From DASXAI01 sp963798445 (lineage in GTDB: Bacteria; Actinomycetota; Acidimicrobiia; Acidimicrobiales; Ilumatobacteraceae), in contig CAWCTH010000003.1 of assembly GCA_963798445.1 (NCBI GenBank), positions 1,240,001-1,304,000 of the forward strand: a stretch of 64,000 bases of DNA. Reading direction: 5' to 3'. Positions 51,894-60,078 of this stretch are shown here, one piece after another. The translations under genes and the position numbers were made by a program. Positions within the stretch are counted from its first letter, which is position 1, and each line of letters opens with the position of its first letter. Under the pieces are notes generated by a model. It saw only the letters and a list, made by a program, of their open reading frames with translations. It was not told the DNA's origin and ran no database searches.

Positions 51894-54634
51894 ATGGCGA
51901 TGACGGAACCGGCCACGGCCGAGGCGAGTTGGCATTCGTTGTCGGTCGACGAGGTCGTAGCCCGTACGGGCGTCGATGTCGACCGCGGCCTCGATGCCGA
52001 CGAGGTGCAGCGGCGGCTGGCGGAGTTCGGCCGGAACGAGATCGCCACCGAGCCGCCGCCCACGCTGTGGGCGGTGGCCAAGGGTCAGCTGGCGAACCCG
52101 ATGAACATCATGTTGCTGATCGTCAGCATCGCCAGCTTCGCCATCGGGCAGGTCGCGACCGGGGTGATCGTGTTGGCGTTGGTGTCGTTCAACGTGATCA
52201 TGGGGACGAATCAGGAGCGCAAGGCGATGGCCAGCGTCGAGGCGCTGGCCCAGCTGCAGGTGCCGAAGGCCCGGGTTCGCCGGTCGGGCCGCGTCGAGGA
52301 GGTCGACTCGACCGGTCTCGTGCCGGGCGACGTCGTGCTGATCGAAGCGGGTGACCTCGTGCCGGCGGATGCGCGCATCGTCACCGCGGCGTCGTTGGAG
52401 GTGCAGGAGGCGTCGCTCACCGGGGAGAGCGCGCCGATCGCCAAGGACGCCACGACGCTTCCCGAGGGCGAGACGGCGCTGGGCGACCGGACGAACCTCG
52501 TCTTCCAGAACACCCAGGTGACGCGGGGCTCGGCGACGGTCGTCGTGGTCGCCACGGGCGGGTCGACTCAGATGGGCCACATCGCCGACATGGTCACGGC
52601 GACGAAGCGTACGAAGTCGCCGCTGCAGCGGGAGCTCGACGGCCTGACCAAGATCTTCGGCGTCCTCGCCTGGGCGGCCGTGGCGGTCATCGCCATCTTC
52701 GGGATCGCCCGCGGTCAGGACGCCGAGACGCTCGTGCTGCTGTGCGTGTCGACGGCGATCTCGGCCATCCCGACGGGCCTGCCGACGTTCGTGCAGCTGA
52801 TGCTGTCGTCGGGGGCGCAGCGGCTGGCCGAGTCGAAGGCGGTGGTCAAGTCGCTCACCGATGTCGAGACGCTCGGCGGCACGACGGTGATCAACAGCGA
52901 CAAGACCGGCACGCTGACGATGAACGCCATGACGGCGTCGACGATGTTGACCGGTGGCGATTGGTACAAGATCGAAGGTGGCGGCTACGGGAAGTCGGGC
53001 GCCATCCTCGGGCACGGCGGGTGTCCCGACGCCGGACTTCACGCGGCTGGGGCTCGGGCTCGTGCTGTGCAGCGACGCCACCGTCGCCGACGACGAGTCG
53101 ATCATCGGCGACCCGACCGAGGCCGCCCTCGTGGTGCTGGCCGCGAAGGTCGGCGTCGACGCCGAGGAGACCCGCCGCGACCCTGCCCCGGCGGACGACG
53201 GTGCCATTCGACTCCGAGTACAAGTTCATGGCGACGTTCCACGACCGCCCCGACTGGGTCTGCCGGGGGCATCCTGCGCGAACCGCACTTCATCAGCGTG
53301 AAGGGGGCCCCGGACATCGTCATCGACCGGTGCGCGCAGGCGCTGTGGCACGGCGAGCAGGTCCCGATCGAGCAGGTTCGCGACGAGCTGCTCGACGCCA
53401 ACCGGCAGCTGTCGGAGCGAGGGCCTGCGCGTGCTGGCGTTCGCCGTCCGCGATCTCCCCGCCGACGCCATGACCGCGGCGCTCGACGATCCGATGGGCG
53501 AGGTGCACGACCTCGTGCTGGTCTCGCTGGTCGGCATCATCGACCCGTTGCGCGCCGAGGCCGTCGAGGCCGTCCGCCTCGCCCACGCCGCCGGGATCGA
53601 CGTGCGGATGATCACCGGCGACCACACCGTGACCGCCCGGGCGATCGCCGACGAGCTCGGCCTCGGACCGGGCGTGATCACCGGCACCGAGCTCTCCCAC
53701 CTCAGCGACGACGAGGTGATCGACCAGCTCCCGCAGCTGCACGTCTTCGGCCGTGTCGCTCCCGAGGACAAGGTCCGCCTCGCCCGGCTGATGCAGGAGG
53801 CCGGCGAGGTCGTCGCGATGACCGGCGACGCCGTCAACGACGCCGCCGCGCTGAAGCAGGCCGACGTCGGCGTCGCCATGGGCAGCGGCTCCGAGGTCAC
53901 CAAGCAGGCCGGCAAGCTCGATCCTCACCGACGACAACTTCGCCACCCTGGTGCACGCCGTCGACCTCGGTCGCGACATCTACCGCCGGATCTCGTCCTA
54001 CGTGAAGCTGCAGCTGACGATCCTGTCGTCGGTGCTGCAGCTGATGCTGTACGCCACCATCCTCAACATCAACGGCGGCGTGGCTCTGTTCCCGATGCAG
54101 CTGCTGTTCGCCAAGTTCTTCGTCGTCGTCACGGTGGTCATCGGGTTCATCGTCGACGTGCCCGACCCCGGCGTCATGCAGCGACCGCCGCGCACGCCCG
54201 GATCGAGGATCGCCACCCGCGCCCAGACCGTGCGCTGGGTCGATCACCGGCTTCATCATCGCCAGCCTTGGCGCTGATGGTGCTGGCGTGGGGCCCCGAC
54301 GAGCCGAGCACCACCGAACCGTCGGCGTCGATGACGATGGCCTTCGCCGTCGTCGCGCTCAGCGCCGTCAACAACGGCCTCGTCATGCGCCGCGAACGCG
54401 AGCCGTGGTGGTCGGCGCCGCATCTTCCCCTACCTCGGATGGATCATGCTCGGATGGGCGCTCACCTGGGCCGCCGTCGAGCTGAACATGCTGCAGCGCC
54501 TCCTCGACACCGTCTCGCTGACCGGTGCCCAGTGGGTCCTCGTCATCGCACTGTCGCTCGTCGCGCCGGCGTTCACCGCGATCGACAAGGCACTCCAGCT
54601 CCGCCGCCTCAACCGTGCGCCACACGGCGCGTGA
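51894..54634 (+). pseudogene. P-type cation-transporting ATPase, interrupted by eight +1 shifts
   Basis: The N-terminal half is intact: actuator motif LTGESAPIAKD, then PTGLPT in helix 4 and the phosphorylation motif DKTGTLTMN. The remaining parts (GDPTEAALVVL; VPFDSEYKFMATF; FISVKGAPDIVIDRC; MITGDHTVTARAIADELGL; GDAVNDAAALKQADVGVAMG; the C-terminal helices) lie in changing frames. Single extra bases at about 53011, 53182, 53267, 53422, 53920, 54238, 54268 and 54421 explain every change. Removing eight bases gives exactly 911 codons, the normal size of Ca2+/Mg2+-type pumps. PTGLPT (canonical PEGLPA) and GDAVNDAAAL (canonical GDGVNDAPAL) set this copy apart, so the ion is uncertain. Confidence 0.85.
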
Positions 54635-54656
54635 TCGCAGCCCTTTGGGAGTCTCG

Positions 54657-56159
54657 TTGATCATTCCGCGATGGGAGTGGCGCACGTTCACAGGTCCGTT
54701 CGGTGCGGTGGACGCATTCCTGGCCGGATTGACGCCGACGAACGTCGACGAGACCGACGAGCTCTACCTCCTGTCCGAGAACGCCGACAACGTCAAGATT
54801 CGCAACGATCTCATCGACATCAAGGTTCTTCGCGAGGTCGACCGCCGCCATGGCCTCGAACGTTGGGAGCCCGTCCTCAAGGCCAGCTTCCCGCTCGACG
54901 CCACCGTCGTCACCGCCGTATTCGAGGCGCTTCGCCAGCCTCTGCCAAACCTCTCTCGCAAGAGCTATTCGTTGCGAGAGCTCCTCGACGAGCTCGTCGA
55001 GCCCAGCGGAACGATCCGTGCGCTGGCCGTCCAAAAGCGGCGGTTGCGCTACACGATCAACGATTGCATGGGCGAGCTCTCCGACATCGCGGTGGAGGGC
55101 CGCAACATCCGCACGCTCGCCCTCGAGGCCGAGGATCCGGCCGCAGTTCGTGCTGCCGTCATCGCCCTCGGGTTGGGGGATCGCGTCAACACCAGCGTGC
55201 CTCGGAGCTTGACCAGCCTCCTCGACGATGAGCTGCCCCGATACGCGGTGATCGATGTGGGCACGAACTCGGTCAAGTTCCATGTCGGCGAGCAGTCCAG
55301 CGACGGGGCGAGCCGGACGGTCGTCGATCGCGCCGAGATCACCAGGCTCGGTGACGGGCTGGCCACGTCGGGGGCGATCTCGACCACCGCGCTGACGCGA
55401 ACCACGAAGGCGATCGCCGGCATGGTCGACGAGGCCCGGAAGCACCACGCCCGGGCGATCGTCGCGGTCGGCACGGCCGGGCTGCGCACCGCCAGCAATC
55501 GGGACGACGTCGTGGCCGCGATCGAGGAGGCGACCGGCGTAACCGTCCATCCGATCTCGGGCGTGGAGGAGAGCCGACTGGCCTATCTCGCCGTCCGATC
55601 CGAACTCGGGCCGACCAATGGCCCCGTCGTGGTCTTCGACACCGGCGGGGGAAGCACCCAGTTCACCTTCGGTGACGGCGCCGAAGTCGGCGAGCGCTTC
55701 AGCGTCGATGTCGGGGCGGTGCGCTACACCGAGCGCTTCGGGCTCCACGATGCCGTGTCGACACCGGCGCTCCAAGCCGCCCTCGCGGCAATCGCATCCG
55801 ATCTCCACCGCCTGGACGCGAGACCCGCGCCAGACGCTCTGGTGGGTATGGGTGGTGCGGTCACGAACATAACCGCCGTCCAGCTCGGCCTCGACCCCTA
55901 CGACCCAAACGCAGTCCAAGGCGCGATCCTCCAGCGTGCCGACATCGATCGCCAGATCGAGCGCTACCGGACCCTCGATGCCGACGGCCGTCGCTCGATT
56001 GTCGGACTCCAGGCCAAGCGGGCCGATGTGATCCTGGCCGGTGCGTGCATCGTCCGCACCGTGATGGAGAAGCTGCGCCAGGACACTGTGACAGTCAGCG
56101 ACCGCGGCCTGCGACACGGGCTGTTCGTCGATCGGTTCGGTCCGTCTCTGCACCCATGA
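54657..56159 (+). CDS. CYTH-like domain fused to Ppx/GppA exopolyphosphatase
   Basis: A 500-residue protein from TTG 54657 (TTTGGGAG just upstream), 22 bases after the ATPase. Residues 1-190 look like a CYTH/triphosphate-tunnel domain: WEWRTF (E7, R9), VKIRNDLIDIK (K47, R49, K56), QKRRLRY (K127, R129, R131), GELSDI (E140) and LEAED (E157, E159), with alternating basic and acidic strands. Residues 195-500 are Ppx/GppA: AVIDVGTNSVKFHV, VGTAGLRTA, FDTGGGSTQF and VGMGGAVTNI are the phosphate and Mg2+ loops of the actin-like fold. It probably degrades polyphosphate or pppGpp, the first domain binding or cutting a triphosphate chain. The fusion order is unusual to me. Confidence 0.8.
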   Translation: MIIPRWEWRTFTGPFGAVDAFLAGLTPTNVDETDELYLLSENADNVKIRNDLIDIKVLREVDRRHGLERWEPVLKASFPLDATVVTAVFEALRQPLPNLSRKSYSLRELLDELVEPSGTIRALAVQKRRLRYTINDCMGELSDIAVEGRNIRTLALEAEDPAAVRAAVIALGLGDRVNTSVPRSLTSLLDDELPRYAVIDVGTNSVKFHVGEQSSDGASRTVVDRAEITRLGDGLATSGAISTTALTRTTKAIAGMVDEARKHHARAIVAVGTAGLRTASNRDDVVAAIEEATGVTVHPISGVEESRLAYLAVRSELGPTNGPVVVFDTGGGSTQFTFGDGAEVGERFSVDVGAVRYTERFGLHDAVSTPALQAALAAIASDLHRLDARPAPDALVGMGGAVTNITAVQLGLDPYDPNAVQGAILQRADIDRQIERYRTLDADGRRSIVGLQAKRADVILAGACIVRTVMEKLRQDTVTVSDRGLRHGLFVDRFGPSLHP

Positions 56160-56260
56160 TCTCGGAGCAGACCCGCCGTTGGCCGTCAGCCACTGGCCGA
56201 CGAACTGACGTCTGCGCACTTCAGACCCAGGCGATGAGTCTGGACGCAGCATTGATGCGA

Positions 56261-56413
56261 TCAGGCTGCTCTTCGCCGCCGCCACGCCGACAGCCCGAGC
56301 AACGCACCGCCGCTGAGGAGGGTGAGCAGACCGGTCGCGACGAGAGTGCCAGTGTTCTTCCCGGTGTGGGCCAGATGTTGCTGGGCGAGTTCCTGGAAGA
56401 GCTGCGATCGGGC
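56261..56413 (-). pseudogene. C-terminal fragment of an LAXTG-anchored surface protein
   Basis: Leftwards from an in-frame stop (56414-56416) the frame reads ELAQQHLAHTGKNTGTLV, then a hydrophobic helix (LVATGLLTLLSGGALLGLSA) and ends RRRRAA. LAHTG (56360-56374) plus helix plus basic tail is a sortase sorting signal of the LAXTG type used by class E sortases. No start and no ectodomain are present, so only the tail remains. Confidence 0.7.
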
Positions 56414-56508
56414 TCATCGGCCTCGTGGCCGCCCTCTTCCTCCCCACCAGCCCGACCGACGCGGTCCGTACCCCTGAGCGCCTACTACGGCAGGATTGGA
56501 CACGATGA
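56401..56508 (+). pseudogene. C-terminal fragment of an MFS transporter
   Basis: The frame AAIGLIGLVAALFLPTSPTDAV runs into a polar tail and a TGA at 56506-56508 that overlaps the next gene's ATG (ATGA). It matches the last helix of the intact MFS transporter ending at 51792 (IGAIGLVAALFLPSHPADA). The 5' portion is absent; upstream sequence is the antisense of the LAXTG fragment. Confidence 0.68.
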
Positions 56509-57018
56509 GGCGACTCGCCGAGGCCGCTAAGGGTCTGCCCCGGGAACGGCTTGCGGAGCTGGTGAGTGCGGCCTCCTACGGCTGCGTGCTCGTGCTCGGC
56601 GGGTTGACGGTACTCGGCGTGTCCGACGTTGCGCTCGGACAGGGCGCCGAGCTCATTGCCGGGGTGGGGGTGGCGACGTGGGTCGCGCATCTGTTCGCCG
56701 AGCTCGTCGGGGGCCACGTTCACTCCCCCCAACCGCTCCATCGCAGGGAGATCGAGCGAGCGGCAATCGATGGAAGCCCCATCCTCGCGTCGGCGGTGGT
56801 GCCGGCGATCGCGCTCCTGCTGGGACGGTTGGACGTCATGAGCGACTCGACTGCTCGGATCGTCGCCATCCTGGTCGCCATCGCCCAGCTGCTCGGGATC
56901 GGCGCATTCGTGACCACAGTGGCGCCGGCGCCGCCCAAGGCGCGCTCGGGTTTTCGCTGCCCTGGTGGGCGGCGTCGGGATTGCCGTCGTGATCCTCACG
57001 GTGCTGCTGGGCCACTGA
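56505..57018 (+). pseudogene. Small membrane protein, one extra base near 56949
   Basis: From ATG 56505 (overlapping the MFS fragment stop) the protein has four hydrophobic segments (AASYGCVLVLGGLTVLGV, ELIAGVGVATWVAHLFAELVGG, SAVVPAIALLLG, IVAILVAIAQLLGIGAFV). The frame then breaks at GGG 56948-56950. Without one G it continues RSVFAALVGGVGIAVVILTVLLGH and stops at 57018, giving 170 residues and a fifth helix. No family recognised. Its coupling to the lost MFS gene suggests a transport-linked role. Confidence 0.6.
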
Positions 57019-57030
57019 CCCGCCGCGGTG

Positions 57031-57325
57031 TCACGACGCCAGGATCTTGGCTTTCTGCGCCTCGAACTCGGCGTCCGTGAGGATGCCTTGGGCTTTCAGG
57101 TCGCCGAGCTGCTGGAGCTGGGTGAGCATGTCCGGCAGCGGGCGCGGCGACAGGCGGGGGTGCCGGCGGCTCGTAGTACTGAGGTTGTGGTTGGGCTTGC
57201 GCATACTGCACGTCCTCTTGTTGTGACCAGCGGTTGGCCTGCCGGCGAGACACGCGGTTGGAGACGGCGGTGGCCGTGCCGGCGATGACGGCGGTGCGGG
57301 CAACCCCTCGCATGAGTCCGGGCAT
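57031..57325 (-). pseudogene. SHOCT-domain protein, one extra base near 57132
   Basis: From ATG 57325 the N-terminus RGVARTAVIAGTATAVSNRVSRRQANRW and a Gln/Pro/Tyr-rich linker (QYAQAQPQPQYYEPPAPPP) are typical of actinobacterial SHOCT proteins. The SHOCT motif itself (MLTQLQQLGDLKAQGILTDAEFEAQKAKIL) lies in another frame. Removing one base at 57132-57133 joins them in a 97-residue protein. SHOCT domains are short oligomerisation or membrane-associated modules. A DUF6325 gene lies immediately upstream, a pairing I have seen in actinobacteria. Confidence 0.75.
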
Positions 57326-57349
57326 GATGTTCGTCCTCTCGTGGGTGCT

Positions 57350-57787
57350 TCAGCGCTCGGTCGCGTCGAGCGACGCGATGATGGTTTCCTGCGGGATGTA
57401 GCCAGCGGCGACGAGTTCGGCCTCACCGCGACGCAGAGCCTGGACGAACGGGGTCGCCCAGCGATTTTCGAAGAGCAGGATCCCTGCCGACGAGCCCGGG
57501 GCGATCACGGCGCCGGCGTCGGCGGCGTCGCTCGCGTCGAGGAGCCCCGATGACGCACCGTCGAAGATTGCGAGATCGAATCGGCCGTCGCGGTCAACGT
57601 CGCTCAGGTCGACGACTCGGGTAACGCCCTCGGCGTTGCGCGTGATGAACATGAGGTCGAGGATCCGGATGACGCCGCGGTCGACGAGGTCGAGCAGGAG
57701 CGGAAATCCTTCGCCAGTCATCTTGCTGCCCGGGAACTCGACGATCAGGTAGCTGATCGGCCCGAGTGCCTCTGGTTCATCTGCCAT
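57350..57787 (-). CDS. DUF6325 (DUF1269-like) family protein
   Basis: A 145-residue protein with GPISYLIVEFPGSKMTGEGFPLLLDLVDRGVIRILDLMFI and a late AGILLFENRWATPFVQALRRGEAELVAAGYIP, the ferredoxin-like fold of the DUF1269/DUF6325 group. ATG 57787 follows GGGTGG. Function unknown. It is followed after 24 bases by the SHOCT protein, so the two probably form one transcript involved in stress or envelope physiology (inference). Confidence 0.78.
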   Translation of the reverse strand: MADEPEALGPISYLIVEFPGSKMTGEGFPLLLDLVDRGVIRILDLMFITRNAEGVTRVVDLSDVDRDGRFDLAIFDGASSGLLDASDAADAGAVIAPGSSAGILLFENRWATPFVQALRRGEAELVAAGYIPQETIIASLDATER

Positions 57788-58120
57788 CTGTGACCACCCT
57801 TCTCCGATGGGGAACGTTCATTGGTCGAACATCTCAATCCGGAGACCGCGTCCGATCCCCACGTGGCCACCACGACGGCGGCCTCCTGGCTGTAGGCGGG
57901 CGCCCTAGGCGCGGGTGACGGCGACGTCAGAACGTCGCCCTCGGTCGTGCCGGTCATCTGAGCCTCCTCGATCCCGGTCACTATCCCCCGTCGCGGGGTG
58001 GGCGGGCACTACCCGTCGGCGGGTGGAAGGCCCACCGCGCCGATCCACCCGCTTGCGGGTGGGTCTGAGCCACCCCCCGCCTCCGTACGGTCGCCGGTGC
58101 AGGGGAAGGGGACGACCGCG
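57788..58120. other. Intergenic leader of the arginine deiminase operon with three hairpins
   Basis: No gene is recognised. Three GC-rich inverted repeats follow one another: CCCCG-TCG-CGGGG (57986-57998), ACCCG-TCGG-CGGGT (58011-58024) and CCACCCGC-TT-GCGGGTGG (58045-58062). The last is a perfect 8-bp stem 58 bases before the OTC start. They may be operators (ArgR-unlike) or a folded mRNA leader; a GGGGAAGGGG ribosome site follows. Confidence 0.55.
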
Positions 58121-59119
58121 ATGTACAACCTCCGCAACCGCAATTTCCTGAAGGAGATCGACTTCGAGCCGAAGGAGCTGCGCCATCTCTTGCAGCTCTC
58201 CGAAGCCTTGAAGATCGCCAAGTACTCGGGCACCGAGGTGAAACGTCTCGACGGCAAAGAGATCGCGCTGATCTTCGAGAAGACCTCGACTCGCACGCGC
58301 TCGGCCTTCGAGGTGGCCGCGTTCGACCAGGGCGCCCACGTCACGTATCTCGACCCGTCCGGCTCGCAGCTCGGTCACAAGGAATCCGTCGCCGACACCG
58401 CCCGGGTGCTCGGCCGGATGTACGACGCCATCGAGTTCCGCGGCAACCGCCAGACCGATGTGGAGGAGCTCGGCCGTTACGCGGGCGTGCCTGTCTACAA
58501 CGGGCTCACCGATGAATGGCATCCGACGCAGATGCTGGCCGACTTCCTCACGATGCACGAGGCGAGCGGCAAGCCGTACGACGCCCTCAGCTATGCCTTC
58601 GTCGGTGACTGCCGGTTCAACATGGGCCGCTCGCTCCTGGTGATGGGAGCCTTGATGGGTGCCGACGTCCGCCTGGCCGGGCCTCGGTCGCTGCGGCCGC
58701 CGGACGACGTGGTGGCGACCGCCGAGCAGACGGCGGCGGCGACCGGCGCGAGCATCACGATCACCGACGACGTCGCCCTGGCCGTCACCGGCGTCGATTT
58801 CGTCCATACCGATGTCTGGGTGTCCATGGGCGAGGCCAAAGACGTGTGGGACGAACGGGTCCGGCTCCTCGCCCCGTATCAGGTGAACAGGGCGCTGCTG
58901 GAGAAGGCCGGCAACGCGAAGGTCAAGTTCATGCACTGCCTGCCAGCGTTCCACGACCCCAACACGGTCCTGGGCCGCGAGATCATGGAGCACACGGGCA
59001 TGAACAGCGGCCTCGAGGTGACCGGCGAGGTGTTCGAGTCCCCCGCCAGCATCGTCTTCGACCAGGCCGAGAACCGCCTGCACACCATCAAGGCCCTCCT
59101 CGTGGCCACGCTCGGATAG
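58121..59119 (+). CDS. arcB: Ornithine carbamoyltransferase (catabolic, arginine deiminase pathway)
   Basis: A 332-residue enzyme. STRTRSAFEVA binds carbamoyl phosphate, EFRGNRQ and HPTQMLADFLTM are the second carbamoyl-phosphate and ornithine sites, and KFMHCLPAFHD carries the catalytic HCLP loop. The length and the NFLKEIDFEPKEL start match catabolic ArcB/ArgF. In this operon it runs backwards: citrulline + Pi to ornithine + carbamoyl phosphate. ATG 58121 has GGGGAAGGGG about 12 bases upstream. Carbamate kinase follows after 14 bases. Confidence 0.95.
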   Translation: MYNLRNRNFLKEIDFEPKELRHLLQLSEALKIAKYSGTEVKRLDGKEIALIFEKTSTRTRSAFEVAAFDQGAHVTYLDPSGSQLGHKESVADTARVLGRMYDAIEFRGNRQTDVEELGRYAGVPVYNGLTDEWHPTQMLADFLTMHEASGKPYDALSYAFVGDCRFNMGRSLLVMGALMGADVRLAGPRSLRPPDDVVATAEQTAAATGASITITDDVALAVTGVDFVHTDVWVSMGEAKDVWDERVRLLAPYQVNRALLEKAGNAKVKFMHCLPAFHDPNTVLGREIMEHTGMNSGLEVTGEVFESPASIVFDQAENRLHTIKALLVATLG

Positions 59120-59133
59120 GCCGGGTCCGAACC

Positions 59134-60078
59134 GTGCGCATCCTCGTCGCCCTCGGCGGCAACGCCTTGCTCAAGCGGGGCGAGCCGATGACCGCCGATG
59201 TCCAGCGAGCCAACGTGCGGACCGCCGCCGCGGCACTCGCTCCCCTAGCCGCACGGCACCAGCTCGTCTTGTCGCACGGGAACGGGCCACAGGTCGGCCT
59301 GCTCGCTCTCCAATCGTCGGCCTACAAGGACGTCGACCCCTATCCCCTCGACGTGTTGGGCGCCCAGACAGAGGGGATGATCGGCTATCTCATCGAGCAG
59401 GAGCTCGGCAACCTGCTCCCGCCGGAGGTTCCACTGGCGACGATCCTCACGATGGTCGAGGTCGACGCCCTCGACCCCGCCTTCGCTGATCCCACCAAGT
59501 TCGTCGGTCCGATCTACGACGATCGGCAAGCGAACGCGCTCGCCACCGAGAAGGGCTGGGCGTTCAAGCGCGACGGCGATCACCTCCGTCGGGTTGTCGC
59601 GTCCCCTGAGCCCAAGCGCATCTTCGAGATCCGGCCCATCCGGTGGCTCCTCGAGCACGGGACCGTCGTCACGTGCGCAGGGGGCGGCGGCATACCGACC
59701 ACCTGGGTTCCGGATCAGGAGCGGACGCTCACAGGGGTGGAGGCAGTGATCGACAAGGACCTCGCCAGCGAACTGCTCGCTCGCGAGATCGAGGCCGACC
59801 TCTTCATCATGGCGACCGACGTCGACGGCGTCTACGACGGCTGGGGCACCCCGAACAGCAAGCGGCTCGGGCAGGTGACCGTGGAGGAGCTTCGAGCCAG
59901 GGACTTCGCCGCTGGATCGATGGGTCCGAAGGTCGCCGCCGCGGTTCGCTTCGTCGAGCGCACGGGCCGGCGGGCAGCCATCGGCGCGCTGGCCGACATC
60001 GAGCAGATCGTCGTCGGGGCGGCGGGCACGACCGTGGTCGCCAGCCGTGGCGATGCGTCAACAAGGGAGATGGGATGA
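59134..60078 (+). CDS. arcC: Carbamate kinase
   Basis: A 314-residue amino-acid-kinase-fold enzyme. ILVALGGNALLKRGEP and LVLSHGNGPQVGLLALQ are the N-terminal nucleotide/substrate loops; TCAGGGGIPTTW and VIDKDLASELLA bind carbamoyl phosphate and ADP. It makes ATP from carbamoyl phosphate, the energy-yielding step of the pathway. GTG 59134 gives the usual family length. Its ATGA overlaps the arginine deiminase start. Confidence 0.95.
   Translation: MRILVALGGNALLKRGEPMTADVQRANVRTAAAALAPLAARHQLVLSHGNGPQVGLLALQSSAYKDVDPYPLDVLGAQTEGMIGYLIEQELGNLLPPEVPLATILTMVEVDALDPAFADPTKFVGPIYDDRQANALATEKGWAFKRDGDHLRRVVASPEPKRIFEIRPIRWLLEHGTVVTCAGGGGIPTTWVPDQERTLTGVEAVIDKDLASELLAREIEADLFIMATDVDGVYDGWGTPNSKRLGQVTVEELRARDFAAGSMGPKVAAAVRFVERTGRRAAIGALADIEQIVVGAAGTTVVASRGDASTREMG

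Noticed and set aside
56045..56530. 161-residue plus-strand gene between Ppx and the membrane protein
   Set aside because: Its frame crosses the LAXTG antisense fragment and the MFS fragment out of frame; neither part shows similarity in this frame.
54609..56999. 796-codon minus-strand frame
   Set aside because: Antisense to the Ppx gene and the following membrane protein; no motif.
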